This document shows, one piece after another, positions 35,945-46,627 of a stretch of DNA of 64,000 bases. Within the stretch, counting starts at the first letter, position 1, and each line of letters starts with the position of its first letter. Origin of the DNA: Planctomycetota bacterium (lineage in GTDB: Bacteria; Planctomycetota; Planctomycetia; Pirellulales; Pirellulaceae); the NCBI GenBank assembly GCA_024277285.1, contig JAJRVM010000163.1, forward strand, positions 1 through 64,000. The letters are read 5' to 3'. Position numbers and translations under genes: made by a program. A model generated the notes under the pieces. The model did not search any database. It was given only the letters and a program-made list of their open reading frames with translations, and was not told where the DNA came from.

Positions 35945-37401
35945 TGAGCCAAAAACCGATCGATCGCTTCAGCCACTCCGCGCCCTTCATTGATGGCCCA
36001 TACGACTAACGATTGCCCGCGGCGACAATCGCCGGCGGCAAACACACTATGGAGATTCGTGGCATAGTGACCATATTGGGCCTGGTAGTTGGACCGTGGA
36101 TCGAGCTGAATCCCCAACGATTCAGCCAGGTAATTCTCCGGGCCGACGAATCCCATCGCAAGCAGCACCAAATCGGCGCGCCAATTCCGCTCGGTACCGG
36201 CCAATTCCTGCATCGTCCATCGGCCCCCTTCACTCGTCCACTCAACCTCGACCGTTTTGACACCCGTGACGCTTCCCTGTCCGTTATCAATAAACTCTTT
36301 CGAGAGGATGCGATACTGGCGCGGATCCTGCTCGAACTTGCTGATCGCTTCCTCGTGTCCGTAGTCAGTACGCAAGATCCGCGGCCATTCCGGCCACGGA
36401 TTGTCAGCGGCACGTTTGCGCGGCGGCTTGGGCAGCAATTCAAAATTCACCAGTCCTTGGCATTGCTGACGGATCGCCGTGCCAAGACAGTCGGTCCCGG
36501 TGTCACCACCGCCTATCACAATGACATCCTTGTCCTTGGCGTCAATCTCCGTTAGTTCCGCACCGTGCTCCCCTTCGATTGCTTGACCGAGCAGCTTTTT
36601 CGTGGAGACCGTGAGATAGTCCATCGCAAAATGGACTCCTTTGAGATTTCGGCCTGGAATTGGCAAATCACGTGGCCGCGTCGCACCGGTCGCTAGTAGC
36701 AGGGCGTCATACTTTGCCATAAGTTCGGCGGGATCAACACTGTTACCAACATCGGCATCGGTAACAAAGCGAATTCCTTCGTCGACCAACAGTTCGACGC
36801 GCCGGTCGATGACTTGCTTATCCAGCTTCATGTTGGGGATACCGTACATCAGCAGCCCACCGATCCGATCAGCACGTTCGTAAACAGACACCTTGTGTCC
36901 TAAGCGATTCAGCATGTCGGCGGCAGCCAGACCGGCAGGTCCCGAACCGATGACCGCCACACTCTTGCCAGTCCGATTGCGTGGGCGTCGGGCGTGGACC
37001 CATCCTTCATCAAACGCACGATCAATTATCGCTTTTTCGATGTTCTTGATGGTAACGGCCGGTTCGATGACGCCCAGCGTGCAAGCTCCTTCACAAGGCG
37101 CGGGGCAGACTCGGCCCGTGAACTCGGGAAAATTATTGGTCAGGTGCAGGCGATCCAACGCCTCGCTCCAACGGCCGTGGTAAACCAGGTCGTTCCACTC
37201 GGGAATTAGGTTATCGATCGGACACCCTGTTGCGGATTGGCAGAAAGGAACACCACAGTCCATACACCGTGCACCCTGAGTGCGCAACTGTTCTTCCTCG
37301 GGATGGGTATAGACTTCATCAAAATCGGAGACCCTCTCCAAAGGATCACGAAATCGAACGGCGCGCCGGGGGTACTCTTTGAAACCAGACGGTTTTCCCA
37401 T
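35941..37401 (-). CDS. gltD: Glutamate synthase [NADPH] small subunit
   Basis: The 486-residue protein transfers electrons from NADPH to the large subunit. The N-terminal iron-sulfur cysteines are seen in [21 protein letters not shown] and [12 protein letters not shown]. The FAD-binding motif [17 protein letters not shown] and the NADPH motif [15 protein letters not shown] follow; a C-terminal second FAD segment ([17 protein letters not shown]) is present. AGAGAG precedes the ATG. It is the second gene of the gltBD operon, 120 bases after gltB. Its 3' end abuts the nitrilase remnant. Confidence 0.97.
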   Translation of the reverse strand: MGKPSGFKEYPRRAVRFRDPLERVSDFDEVYTHPEEEQLRTQGARCMDCGVPFCQSATGCPIDNLIPEWNDLVYHGRWSEALDRLHLTNNFPEFTGRVCPAPCEGACTLGVIEPAVTIKNIEKAIIDRAFDEGWVHARRPRNRTGKSVAVIGSGPAGLAAADMLNRLGHKVSVYERADRIGGLLMYGIPNMKLDKQVIDRRVELLVDEGIRFVTDADVGNSVDPAELMAKYDALLLATGATRPRDLPIPGRNLKGVHFAMDYLTVSTKKLLGQAIEGEHGAELTEIDAKDKDVIVIGGGDTGTDCLGTAIRQQCQGLVNFELLPKPPRKRAADNPWPEWPRILRTDYGHEEAISKFEQDPRQYRILSKEFIDNGQGSVTGVKTVEVEWTSEGGRWTMQELAGTERNWRADLVLLAMGFVGPENYLAESLGIQLDPRSNYQAQYGHYATNLHSVFAAGDCRRGQSLVVWAINEGRGVAEAIDRFLAQ

Positions 37402-37520
37402 TTTCGTTTTCTCTCTATCGTGCTCGGCAATCAGTGTTTTTTGGTGCAGGGAAGGGCGGGATGCGGTGAAGCAGTTCGGGAATCGCGGTCGAACTGCAAT
37501 GCGTTCCCGAGGGCAGCAAA

Positions 37521-40500
37521 TTATCGCGTCACGTGCTCGTCAGCCACGGTGTCGCTCACTTCCGAATCGAATCCCTTCCGTGCTTCCAGGACGCGTTTAT
37601 AGTCGGTTGGCATGACCTTGACGAATTGCTTGACTACAGTTTCCCAATTGTCAAGCACATAGTGAGCCACCGACGATTCCGTGTATTGTTCGTGCAACTC
37701 GATCAACTCCAATAACTCAGCAACGTCATCCTCATGCTCGACACGTTCGAGTTCCACCATGCCGAGGTTGCACTTGACACGAAAGTCACCGTCAACATCC
37801 CAGACATAGGCGACACCGCCCGACATGCCAGCGGCGAAGTTGCGTCCGGTGCGGCCCAAAATGACGGCGCGACCACCTGTCATGTACTCGCAACCATGGT
37901 CTCCGATTCCCTCCACAACGGCCCATGCACCACTGTTACGAACGCAAAATCTCTCCGCAGCACGACCGCGGAAGAAAGCCTGCCCGCCCGTAGCGCCGTA
38001 AAGCACGACGTTGCCGATTAGGATATTGTCCTCCGGTACGAACTGACTCTCTGCTGGTGGATAGATCACAATATGCCCTCCCGACAAGCCCTTGCCAACA
38101 TAGTCATTCGCATCTCCCGACAATTCCATAGTGATTCCATTGGCCAGGAACGCACCAAAACTCTGGCCAGCGGAGCCGGTGAGCTTGATATAAATGGTGT
38201 CGTCAGGCAGACCTTGCTCGCCCCAACGTTTGACCACATTGTGACTCAGCATCGTTCCGACAGTACGGTTCGTGTTGACAATTTCGCGTTCGATCAACAC
38301 GGAAGTGCCTTTGTCGAGCGCCGGCGCGGCCAACTCCAACAGCTTGTGATCCAACGCTTTTTCCAATCCGTGGTCTTGCAAGATCGACTGCCGGACTTGC
38401 ACATCCGCATGCGGCTTCTTGGCCAGCGTCAAGATGGGCGTCAGGTCAATTCCATCCGACTTCCAATGCTCGATCGCGTCTTCCGGTTCAAGCAAGTCGG
38501 CACGTCCAATCAGGTCGTCCATCTTGCGAATGCCCAGCTGGGCCATGATTTCGCGCGCCTCTTCGGCGATCATGAAGAAATAGTTCACAACATGTTCCGG
38601 CTTGCCTCGGAACTTGCGCCGCAACACGGGATCTTGCGTGGCAATGCCGACCGGGCACGTATTGAGATGACACTTGCGCATCATGAGGCACCCTAACGAA
38701 ATGAGCGGCGCGGTAGAGAACCCCATCTCCTCCGCCCCCAACATCGCTGCAATGACAACGTCCCGCCCTGTCTTCATGCCACCATCCGTTTGTAAGACAA
38801 CGCGACTGCGCAGGTCGTTCAAGACGAGTGTTTGGTGAGTTTCGGCAATCCCCAGCTCCCACGGTAACCCCGCATGCTTGATACTCGTCAGCGGCGAGGC
38901 TCCCGTACCTCCTTCGGCACCTGATATCAGAATGTGGTCCGCGTGCGCCTTGGCAACTCCGGCCGCGACCGTGCCCACGCCGACTTCCGAAACGAGCTTG
39001 ACACTGATGCGTGCCGATGGGTTGGCGTTCTTCAGATCGTGAATCAGCTGCGCCAGGTCCTCGATCGAATAGATATCGTGGTGCGGTGGCGGACTGATTA
39101 GCCCGACACCGGGGGTCGAATAGCGGATGCGAGCGATATTCTCCTCGACCTTTCGACCCGGCAATTCGCCCCCTTCGCCCGGTTTGGCGCCTTGTGCAAT
39201 CTTGATCTGAATCTCGTCCGCGTTGGTCAGGTACCAGATCGTGACTCCAAATCGCCCCGATGCCACTTGCTTGATGGCCGAGCGGCGCGAGTCGCCATTG
39301 GGGAACTTGCGAAACCGCTGTGGATCTTCGCCTCCTTCACCCGTGTTGCTCTTGCCACCAAGTCGATTCATGGCGATGGCAAGCGATTCGTGCGCTTCCG
39401 ACGAAATGGAGCCAAAGCTCATTGCCCCAGTGCAAAACCGCTTGACGATCTCACCGGCCGCCTCAACTTCGCTCACATCAATCGGCCCCGCGCCAGTTGA
39501 TTCGCGCAGTCGCAACAAGCCACGTAGGGTACAGCGTGTCCGCGCATCGTCGTTCGTGTGCTCAGCAAAACGTCGGTAGGCCTCCTGACTGTTGGAACGC
39601 GCCGCCACTTGCAAGTTCGAGATCGTCTCGGGATCCCACATGTGCCGTTCGCCGCCACTGCGCCAGTGATACTCACCTGGGTTGGGCAATTCAAGCGTGC
39701 GAGGAGCATTCCGCACCGGGTATCCACGCGCGTGCCGTCGTAATGTCTCGGTCGCCACGACTTCAAAACTAACACCTTCCACACGACTGGCCGTACCGGT
39801 AAAGCAACGGTCAATAATCTCCTGCTTCAATCCTAACGCCTCGAAAATCTGCGCGCCCTTGTAGGACTGCAACGTGGAAATCCCCATCTTGGCCATGACC
39901 TTGAGGATCCCCTTGGCCACTCCCTTGCGATAGCGTGCAACCACTTTGGCGTCATTGGGGAATTCATCCGCAGGCAAACGCCCGGTACGACGAGCGGACC
40001 ACAATGCTTCAAATGCCAAGTACGGGTTGATGGCGTCCGCACCGTAACCGATCAACAGACAATGATGGTGCACCTCGCGAGCCTCGCCCGATTCAACCAC
40101 AATACCAATTCGCGTCCGCTTGGCCTGACGCACCAAGTGATGGTGTACAGCACCGCACGCCAACAGCGTGCTAATCGCAACACGATCGCTCGACTGCTTG
40201 CGGTCGGACAATACGACCAGCGTGAAACCGTCGTCGATCGCCTGCTCCGCTTCCGCGCAAATACGGTCCAAGGTCGCAGCCAAGCCCGTCTTGCGTTCAG
40301 CCAACGGAAATGTGATGTCGATCGTTTTCGTGCGCCAGTTGCGATAGTCCATTCGCTTGATTGCCGCGAGCTCCTCATTCGTTAAAATCGGATGTGGCAC
40401 TAGCAGCCGGTGGCAATTGGCGGCAGACGTCTCCAACAGATTCGCCTCGGGACCAATGTAGCACTCCAACGACATGATCACTTCTTCGCGGATCGAATCG

Positions 40501-42104
40501 ATCGCCGGATTGGTCACTTGAGCAAAAAGTTGCCGAAAATAGTCGTAAAGTAACCGAGGTTGGTCGCTGAGGCACGCCAATGCCGCATCGTTGCCCATCG
40601 ACCCGACGGGATCGCGTTGCTCAGTGCAGATGGGTCGTAACATGAAACGCAAGGTCTCAGTGGTATAGCCGAATGCCTTCATCCGTTGCAGCAACGTACT
40701 CGGGTCAAACCGATGCGGTTCCTTGCCCGGCCGCAAGTCGCTTAACTCGATCCGGTTCTCTCGCAACCACTGCGCGTATGGTCGCGCGCTGGAAAACTCC
40801 TTTTTCAATTCTTCGTCAGTAATCAACCGCCCCTGCTCGAAATCGATCAGGAACATGCGCCCCGGTTGCAAACGCCCCTTGGCTGTCACCATGCTCGGAT
40901 CGACCGGCAACACACCGACTTCGCTGGCCATGATCACACGATCGTCGTTGGTCAGATAGAAACGACTCGGACGCAGTCCATTCCGGTCAAGTACGGCGCC
41001 GATATAGCGACCGTCCGTAAAAGCGATCGATGCAGGACCGTCCCACGGCTCCATTACGCAGGAGTGGTATTCGTAGAACGCCCGCTTGCGATCGGGCATG
41101 CTCTCGTGCTTCTGCCACGCCTCAGGAATCATCATCATGATCGCTTCCTGCAGCGAACGTCCCGTCATCAATAGAAATTCCAACACGTTGTCAAACGTTC
41201 CCGAATCAGAACAGTCCTGCTCGACGACCGGGAACAGTTTCGCGAGATCATCCCCCAGCAGTTCACTGCGGACCACTCCTTGACGCGCACGCATCCAGTT
41301 GATATTCCCCCGTAGCGTGTTAATCTCGCCGTTGTGTGACATGAACCGGTTGGGCTGAGCCCGGTCCCAACTCGGAAACGTATTGGTCGAAAACCGCGAA
41401 TGCACCATGGCCAAATGCGTGGTGTAATCGGAATCCGTCAGGTCCGGATAGAAGGGCAGCAGTTGGTCGGGAGTGAGCATCCCCTTGTAGATGATCACCT
41501 TGGTCGACAAGCTGCAGAGGTAAAACAGCTTGGCTTGGCAGAGGGTCTCGCTGCCACGCAACCGGTTGCTGACACGCTTGCGGATCAAATAAAGCTGACG
41601 TTCAAAGGCATCTCCTGCAAGGCCCTCTCGAGCGGCCACAAAGAGCTGTTCGATGTGTGGCATGGCGGCACGCGCGGCCGGGCCAATGCCTGCCTCCTCG
41701 ACGCAAACAGGAATCAATCGCCAGCCGACCAACTGTTGCCCCTGATCGGCGATGATCGATTCGACCTCCCGCTTGCAATGCGCACGCTCGTCCTGGTCCT
41801 GAGGAAGGAACACAATGCCCGCTCCAAAACGGCCGGGCGACGGCAGCTCAGCATGCAAATCGTCGCGTGCCACTTTGGCCAAGAATTCATGGGGCAATGC
41901 GGTCAGGATGCCCGCACCGTCTCCCGTGTTTGGCTCGCACCCACACGCTCCGCGATGATCCATGTTCCGCAAAATCTGGTCGGCGTCCAGGACGATCTGG
42001 TGGCTGCGTTGCCCTTTGATCTGTGCAACAAAGCCAACACCGCAACTCTCTTTCTCGTTAATGGGATCGTACAAACCGTGTTTCGCCGGAAACCCAACAC
42101 TCAT
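37521..42104 (-). CDS. gltB: Glutamate synthase large subunit
   Basis: The 1527-residue protein is full length. Cys21 ([10 protein letters not shown]) is the glutaminase nucleophile, exposed by removing a 20-residue propeptide. The central domain, FMN-binding synthase barrel ([18 protein letters not shown] and [12 protein letters not shown]) and the [3Fe-4S] cysteines in [19 protein letters not shown] are present. A C-terminal glycine-rich beta-helix ([17 protein letters not shown]) completes it. It makes glutamate from glutamine and 2-oxoglutarate. AAGGA precedes the start. It lies upstream of gltD and about 145 bases downstream of a LysR gene on the same strand. Confidence 0.98.
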   Translation of the reverse strand: MSVGFPAKHGLYDPINEKESCGVGFVAQIKGQRSHQIVLDADQILRNMDHRGACGCEPNTGDGAGILTALPHEFLAKVARDDLHAELPSPGRFGAGIVFLPQDQDERAHCKREVESIIADQGQQLVGWRLIPVCVEEAGIGPAARAAMPHIEQLFVAAREGLAGDAFERQLYLIRKRVSNRLRGSETLCQAKLFYLCSLSTKVIIYKGMLTPDQLLPFYPDLTDSDYTTHLAMVHSRFSTNTFPSWDRAQPNRFMSHNGEINTLRGNINWMRARQGVVRSELLGDDLAKLFPVVEQDCSDSGTFDNVLEFLLMTGRSLQEAIMMMIPEAWQKHESMPDRKRAFYEYHSCVMEPWDGPASIAFTDGRYIGAVLDRNGLRPSRFYLTNDDRVIMASEVGVLPVDPSMVTAKGRLQPGRMFLIDFEQGRLITDEELKKEFSSARPYAQWLRENRIELSDLRPGKEPHRFDPSTLLQRMKAFGYTTETLRFMLRPICTEQRDPVGSMGNDAALACLSDQPRLLYDYFRQLFAQVTNPAIDSIREEVIMSLECYIGPEANLLETSAANCHRLLVPHPILTNEELAAIKRMDYRNWRTKTIDITFPLAERKTGLAATLDRICAEAEQAIDDGFTLVVLSDRKQSSDRVAISTLLACGAVHHHLVRQAKRTRIGIVVESGEAREVHHHCLLIGYGADAINPYLAFEALWSARRTGRLPADEFPNDAKVVARYRKGVAKGILKVMAKMGISTLQSYKGAQIFEALGLKQEIIDRCFTGTASRVEGVSFEVVATETLRRHARGYPVRNAPRTLELPNPGEYHWRSGGERHMWDPETISNLQVAARSNSQEAYRRFAEHTNDDARTRCTLRGLLRLRESTGAGPIDVSEVEAAGEIVKRFCTGAMSFGSISSEAHESLAIAMNRLGGKSNTGEGGEDPQRFRKFPNGDSRRSAIKQVASGRFGVTIWYLTNADEIQIKIAQGAKPGEGGELPGRKVEENIARIRYSTPGVGLISPPPHHDIYSIEDLAQLIHDLKNANPSARISVKLVSEVGVGTVAAGVAKAHADHILISGAEGGTGASPLTSIKHAGLPWELGIAETHQTLVLNDLRSRVVLQTDGGMKTGRDVVIAAMLGAEEMGFSTAPLISLGCLMMRKCHLNTCPVGIATQDPVLRRKFRGKPEHVVNYFFMIAEEAREIMAQLGIRKMDDLIGRADLLEPEDAIEHWKSDGIDLTPILTLAKKPHADVQVRQSILQDHGLEKALDHKLLELAAPALDKGTSVLIEREIVNTNRTVGTMLSHNVVKRWGEQGLPDDTIYIKLTGSAGQSFGAFLANGITMELSGDANDYVGKGLSGGHIVIYPPAESQFVPEDNILIGNVVLYGATGGQAFFRGRAAERFCVRNSGAWAVVEGIGDHGCEYMTGGRAVILGRTGRNFAAGMSGGVAYVWDVDGDFRVKCNLGMVELERVEHEDDVAELLELIELHEQYTESSVAHYVLDNWETVVKQFVKVMPTDYKRVLEARKGFDSEVSDTVADEHVTR

Positions 42105-42249
42105 GGAATCGTTCCTTTAATCCGCCAGCTTGCAAGCAACTTCCGCACAGGTGCCTGGTTACGTGCGGCCCTTGTCCTGCTCTTGCTGACTGTTCTTCTT
42201 GCCGTCTGTTATTGATGTACTATCTGCAGTCTCAACGCGCTGCGCCGCT

Positions 42250-43269
42250 TCATTGGCTCACGTCTTCTCTTTGCGCGTCTCCAACGTCATGTGACGGGAC
42301 GCGGTCGCCGAGCCCTCCATGTGCGCGTTGCTGGGCGATGACGGACTCTCGGCAGGGACCTATCGCCTCGGCCTCAGACGTCCCGTAGTGAGGATGTTCA
42401 AGCAAAAACTGAATGAAACAACGCGCCGTTGCACCCAAATCAACGCCACACCGATGCACAATGCCCACGGGCCGAACCAGATCGATCCCGGCCAAAGGGA
42501 TGGCTACAAGCGTGCCAGACTCCACCTCGCGAGCTACGGCCTGAGCGGGCAATAAGCTGAACCCGACGTTGATTTCCACCGCGCGCTTAAGCATCTCGAT
42601 GTTGTCGAATTGCATGACCGTCCGAACGCTGACCTGATGTGCCGTCAAAATCCGATCCAGCTCGCGCCGAATTCGTAAGTCGTCGTCAAAACTGACCATG
42701 CCAAATCCATCCAACGCTTCCAGTCGGACACTGGTCAAACCAGCGAGTTCATGCGCCGGTGCACATACCAACACCATCGGTTCATCGCGCCACGGAATCG
42801 CCGCGATCCGCCGCGTCTGCTTCGGATAGCTGACAAGCCCTATATCTACCTGACCGCTGTCGACTAACTCGATCACTCGACGCGGGTGAAGATATTCAAT
42901 GCCAACATGGGCCTTCGGATGATGATCCAGAAAATCCTGAACACACCGGTTCATGTGCCCCAACCCGACCGAATAGATCGACGCCACATTGACTCGACCC
43001 TCCACCTGGTGGTGCAGCGCGCGGACTTCGTCTTCCAACGTATTGAGCTGCTGCACCAAACTGCGACAGCCCAAATAATAGACCTCTCCCTCGGCTGTCA
43101 GTACAAAAGGACGTTTTGAACGGTCAATCAACTTGACCCCCAAATAATCTTCCAAATGCTGCACCAACTGGCTGGCCCCCGATTGCGTCATCCCATTGTC
43201 GAGCGCCGCACGCGAAAAGCTGCGCCGAGCAACCACATCGCAGAACACTTGCAACGACTTTAAGTGCAT
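42250..43269 (-). CDS. LysR-family transcriptional regulator upstream of gltBD
   Basis: The ATG at 43269 gives 339 residues; a TTG two codons earlier is possible. The winged helix is at about 1-65 (LKSLQVFCDVVARRSFSRAA, then GMTQSGASQLVQHLEDYLG). The co-inducer domain follows (residues 90-300). The closest recognisable type is the CysB/CysL or CbbR-like group. GltC, a LysR protein, activates glutamate synthase genes in Bacillus subtilis; the same-strand position here, directly upstream of gltB, suggests a similar role but is not proof. The tail (about 300-339) is low-complexity. Confidence 0.9.
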   Translation of the reverse strand: MHLKSLQVFCDVVARRSFSRAALDNGMTQSGASQLVQHLEDYLGVKLIDRSKRPFVLTAEGEVYYLGCRSLVQQLNTLEDEVRALHHQVEGRVNVASIYSVGLGHMNRCVQDFLDHHPKAHVGIEYLHPRRVIELVDSGQVDIGLVSYPKQTRRIAAIPWRDEPMVLVCAPAHELAGLTSVRLEALDGFGMVSFDDDLRIRRELDRILTAHQVSVRTVMQFDNIEMLKRAVEINVGFSLLPAQAVAREVESGTLVAIPLAGIDLVRPVGIVHRCGVDLGATARCFIQFLLEHPHYGTSEAEAIGPCRESVIAQQRAHGGLGDRVPSHDVGDAQREDVSQ

Positions 43270-43516
43270 CGTCAATCGCCATACAGTGAATTAGTATCGG
43301 CAATGCCCAGCAAACGCCAGCATTAGAAAATCAGATCCTAGATTAACTAACGGCCTGCCGCTTGGTCAACCACCCCCAAATCAAATCACACCCACACAGT
43401 GGCAAATTACACCCCACCACAGATGTATATCGAAATACCCCACCGCGAACGCCAGACGACAATCAACCGGCGGACAATAGGATCCGGCAATGCTCGCGGC
43501 CAGTTGCGCGCTGTGA
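43270..43516. other. Spacer upstream of the LysR gene
   Basis: AT-richer than its surroundings, no gene recognised. It should hold the promoter for the LysR gene and possibly the gltBD transcript. Confidence 0.45.
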
Positions 43517-43931
43517 CTCGACAAAATCAGGCTGCCTAGCATTAGTCATCGTCTTTCGCTGATGGAGGGGGAAAGAGGGATGGCCACTGATTGGCACTGA
43601 TCTTCACGGAGAAGGGGATCAGACAAGACCAGGCTGTCTGGGACGGGGGACCGGCGGCGCTAACGTCGAAATCAGGCTGTCTGGGATTGGCTATGGATTG
43701 GTCAGCACCCATGCGGCAACGCTATCGCTGCACTGCTAGCGGCCGGCGTCGAATTCAGTCGAATTCAGGCTGTCTGGGATTGGCCGTCTGGGATTGGCCG
43801 CGGATTCATTCAAACCAGGCTGTCTGGCATTAGTCGTCGCCTGTCGCTGACGGGGGGGAAGAGGGGTGGCCACTGATTAGCACTGATCTTCACGGCGTAG
43901 GGGCGTCGAAATCAGGCTGTCTGGGATTGGC
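43517..43931 (-). repeat. Inverted-orientation cluster of the CAGACAGCCTG repeat family
   Basis: The core appears as AATCAGGCTGTCTGGGATTG, the reverse complement of that at 8.6 and 18 kb. Copies are seen at about 43527, 43635, 43670, 43766, 43816 and 43910. Two long modules (about 43527-43640 and 43816-43925) share GCATTAGTCRTCGYCTKTCGC, a G-tract, GGCCACTGATTGGCACTGAT and CTTCACGG. Several single-core copies with GGATTGGC tails lie between them. Confidence 0.85.
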
Positions 43932-44096
43932 GTGCAAGGAAACGTCCTCGACCTATGGGCCCGCCACACCGGCCTGCCGCTGCGCCAAGCCGCCGCCGAC
44001 ATGGCCAACCGTTTCGGCGTCGCAACCCATCCCGGAAACAGAGAAGAGGAACCCGTAACGACCGCTCGCCACTATCGCTCTGAACCCGTAAGCTGA
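43932..44096 (+). pseudogene. Fragment of a CHC2 zinc-finger (primase-like) protein
   Basis: An open 54-codon frame, beginning at a GTG directly after the GGATTGGC end of the last repeat, reads GNVLDLWARHTGLPLRQAAA then DMANRFGV and ends in a TGA. This matches the C-terminal half of a CHC2 zinc finger, as in primases and in proteins of certain mobile elements (consensus GxVxDxWxxxxGLxxxEAAxxLAxRF). The zinc ligands are missing, so it is a remnant. No independent start or ribosome binding site is seen. Confidence 0.5.
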
Positions 44097-44177
44097 ACCT
44101 GCTACCACCTATCTCAACCCGCTAACTCAAGTGCCCTCGGTTTCCATTTCACGCTGAACCAAGACAAAAGGCCGACC

Positions 44178-45761
44178 ATGCGAAGTCTCTCTTGCCTCGC
44201 CCTATTCTTGGTCTTGCAAGGCTTCGTTGTCGTGCCATGCTCGGCAGCGGAGACACCTAGCTGGTATTACCAAGAAGGCCCGCTCCGTGGCTCGCTCAGG
44301 AGCGACCGCCCTCTGCCATTGTACGACGCTGACCCGGAGCACCTTTGGAACCGCTTGTTTGCAGTGTTCTACATCCGGCCCAGCGAATTGCCGTCGCGGC
44401 CGGAGTATCCCCGGGATTCCACAAAGCTGGACGAATGGGATCGGAAACTGCGGGCCGGCGAATTGCCGCCGGGGCCGATAGTCAAGCGATTTGAGGGGGG
44501 CGACACCAAGAGTTTCCTGGCCTGGCCCCGGACGCGCTACTTCTCCGAACCGGGAACGTTCGCGCGCGGCCGCAAGTTGTTGGAGGAGTTCATTACGACT
44601 CACGGCGAACGGTTGATCGACGATCCTCTCAAGCGGGCTTTTCTGCAACGCGATCTGTGGGCCGTGTTTGATCACTTGGCCGGCCAGAACATCGCCCGGT
44701 ATGGCGATGGTGATATAATCAGGCGAGGCGCGCTAAACAAGGACGTGTACGGGCACGAATCGGACGAAGTCCCGTTTGACGATCCGCAGGCCATGCAGCG
44801 CCGCGGAATCCTGTGCCGCAAGCTGGCGGTGATCATCCAGCGGCTTGCCTTGCCCCAGGCGGTCATCAAAGCCCTGCCGGATAGTTACGCGGCGGCGATC
44901 CGTTCCGGAAATTTCGCATCGCGGCACGATTTCGATTGCCAGTCCAATTACCTTCCTGCCGGCCTGCTTACCAGTCCGGACGAATGGGTGGAAATCGACA
45001 CCTCGTCCGAATCCCTACCCCACCACAAGCAAGAAGGGCAGATTGACTACGTAGCCCGGAGCATTCGGGGACGTTCCTACTACCGGATCTTCTGGCGGTT
45101 TCCCGATGGGCGCAAGGCGGTCGAAGAGTATCTGAAGTACATACGGGAGGAGGGGGTGGATTGGGAGAAGACGGCCCGGCAGGGCCACGTCGCCTTGAAG
45201 CCCGATGTGCGGCAGATTCCAGTCGGGACCGAGGCCGCCATCGTTCAGTTCATGATCGTGCTCGACGACCGGTTGGTGCCGGTTCCCACGCGGGTTGTCG
45301 AATCGGTGCGGGTGTCCGTTTTCAAGAATGTCGACGGCACGCCCGATCCGGAGACGAACACCGGTCTTGGCTTGATCGGCCGAGTGTATGGGGTCCAGCG
45401 AAGGTTGTTATTCGACAACCTGAAGCAGGGCGGACTGGCGCGGGCGCCGGACAACGCGCCAACCTACTTGGTGCTCTTGAGTGGGTACAAGGACTGGGGC
45501 TTTTGGGGGCGCCAGCAATCGGTGGCTCAAAGCTGCATGCATTGCCACATGCACTGGAAGTGGAAGACGGGGGTCTTCAGCCTGAATTCCATATTCTCTT
45601 TCGCACCCAACGGTGGCATGCCGGGCATCGTGATCCCCATGGGATTCGGAGACATCGAGACTTATCCCCGACCGCAACGCATTGCCCGCTGGAAACAGCG
45701 GCAGGAGGATTACCTGCGTCTGCTCGAGTACGCGCGCGCCGATGACCAAGGCGCCCGATAG
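44178..45761 (+). CDS. Secreted CxxCH-containing protein of unknown function
   Basis: The 527-residue protein has a signal peptide (about 1-22, LALFLVLQGFVVVPCSAAE). AAAGG lies just upstream of the ATG. Most of the sequence is unrecognised (charged, Pro-rich, no repeats). A single CMHCH near residue 450 (AQSCMHCHMHWKWKTG) fits a heme c attachment site, which would make it a periplasmic monoheme cytochrome-like protein. The next gene starts nine bases after its stop (a DUF3604 truncation) with AGGAGA in the gap, so the two were co-transcribed and probably translationally coupled. Planctomycetes have many large heme- or copper-related secreted proteins of this sort; the exact family was not identified. 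Confidence 0.75.
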   Translation: MRSLSCLALFLVLQGFVVVPCSAAETPSWYYQEGPLRGSLRSDRPLPLYDADPEHLWNRLFAVFYIRPSELPSRPEYPRDSTKLDEWDRKLRAGELPPGPIVKRFEGGDTKSFLAWPRTRYFSEPGTFARGRKLLEEFITTHGERLIDDPLKRAFLQRDLWAVFDHLAGQNIARYGDGDIIRRGALNKDVYGHESDEVPFDDPQAMQRRGILCRKLAVIIQRLALPQAVIKALPDSYAAAIRSGNFASRHDFDCQSNYLPAGLLTSPDEWVEIDTSSESLPHHKQEGQIDYVARSIRGRSYYRIFWRFPDGRKAVEEYLKYIREEGVDWEKTARQGHVALKPDVRQIPVGTEAAIVQFMIVLDDRLVPVPTRVVESVRVSVFKNVDGTPDPETNTGLGLIGRVYGVQRRLLFDNLKQGGLARAPDNAPTYLVLLSGYKDWGFWGRQQSVAQSCMHCHMHWKWKTGVFSLNSIFSFAPNGGMPGIVIPMGFGDIETYPRPQRIARWKQRQEDYLRLLEYARADDQGAR

Positions 45762-45769
45762 GAGATACC

Positions 45770-46060
45770 ATGCGCATTCCGTCACGCTTCGGCAAGATAT
45801 GGGGCCGACTCGCAGGTGCGAGCCGGCTCACATCGCTCGTAGTTTTTCTTTTCGTCGTTGCCGTTGCCTATCGTCCAGCATCCGCCCAATATCGAATCTT
45901 CTGGGGTGACGTGCATGGTCACACGAGCCACTCCGATGGAAAAGGCAGCCTTGACGATTATTTCGCCTACGCCCGAGACGTCTCCAATCTGGATTTCGTG
46001 ATTGTTACAGACCACGATTTTGGAAATGGCAACCCTACCCGTGCTTGGTCTAGTCCGGTT
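45770..46060 (+). pseudogene. Truncated DUF3604 (PHP-like metal hydrolase) gene
   Basis: AGGAGA and the ATG at 45770 are intact, as are the signal peptide and the first 90 or so residues: YRIFWGDVHGHTSHSDGKGS then LDDYFAYARDVSNLDFVIVT and DHDF. The HGHTSHSDG motif is the first PHP metal-binding block, and TDHD the second. DUF3604 proteins normally run for 600 or more residues, so most of this gene is gone. After DHDFGNGNP the sequence joins a fragment of a transposase on the other strand (junction at about 46030-46060). The frame continues to a stop at 46235-46237 in unrelated sequence. It would make an exported protein with half an active site, presumably non-functional. Confidence 0.8.
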
Positions 46061-46453
46061 TGGGTGAAGAAGGAAGAGCCAAGATGCAGCGTACTGATCG
46101 ACCGAATCCGTGTTTTCTGTACATTCAGGTCGCCGCCGCAGTCGGAGCACTGCGTGATCGAGGGCCGGAACGCCACCGCCAGCGGTTTGCCGAACAGACT
46201 GGATTCGGCCACCCCGTTGAGCAACCTGGCAAGATAGTCCGAAAGGCAGCGGATCAGACCGAACGAGGCGTTTTTTTTACCGCCAAGCCGTGGCGAGCAA
46301 ACAGGTTCTTGATTGTCTCGGGCCCAATGGACAACTTCTGCCTTTTCAGCCGCTGGCTCAGGGCCTCATTGCTCAGGCATACGTTAGAGAAAATTCAACC
46401 GGATTTTGCGGCAATAGCTCATAGTCATGGTACGTTGGCTGCGACAGTTGCAT
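46058..46453 (-). mobile_element. Transposase gene fragment (frameshifted, 3' truncated)
   Basis: The minus strand begins with ATG at 46453 (MQLSQPTYHDYELLPQNPVE). After a one-base frame change it reads CLSNEALSQRLKRQKLSIGP then ETIKNLFARHGLAVKK, a helix-turn-helix-like region. After an A8 tract another change leads into RCLSDYLARLLNGVAES and TQCSDCGGDLNVQKTRIRSI then STLHLGS, a zinc-ribbon-like N-terminal block typical of one group of planctomycete transposases. The remaining two thirds, including any DDE residues, are missing where it meets the DUF3604 fragment. No terminal inverted repeat was identified. Confidence 0.65.
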
Positions 46454-46627
46454 GAACGGCCTTCAAAAAAAGCCGCTTGAACAGTGCACACCCAAACGTC
46501 CGACCCAAGCCCTATCACGTTGATGGCTGAGCTTTTCCAGCGTTTGCATCACACGTACCCAGCTCAATCCAACAACAAGATTGGGAATAATCGCGAACCG
46601 TTACATAGCATAGGGACTCGAAGCCTC

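Noticed and set aside
46060..46455. A 131-codon plus-strand frame overlapping the DUF3604 truncation.
   Set aside because: It is the opposite strand of a recognisable transposase fragment.
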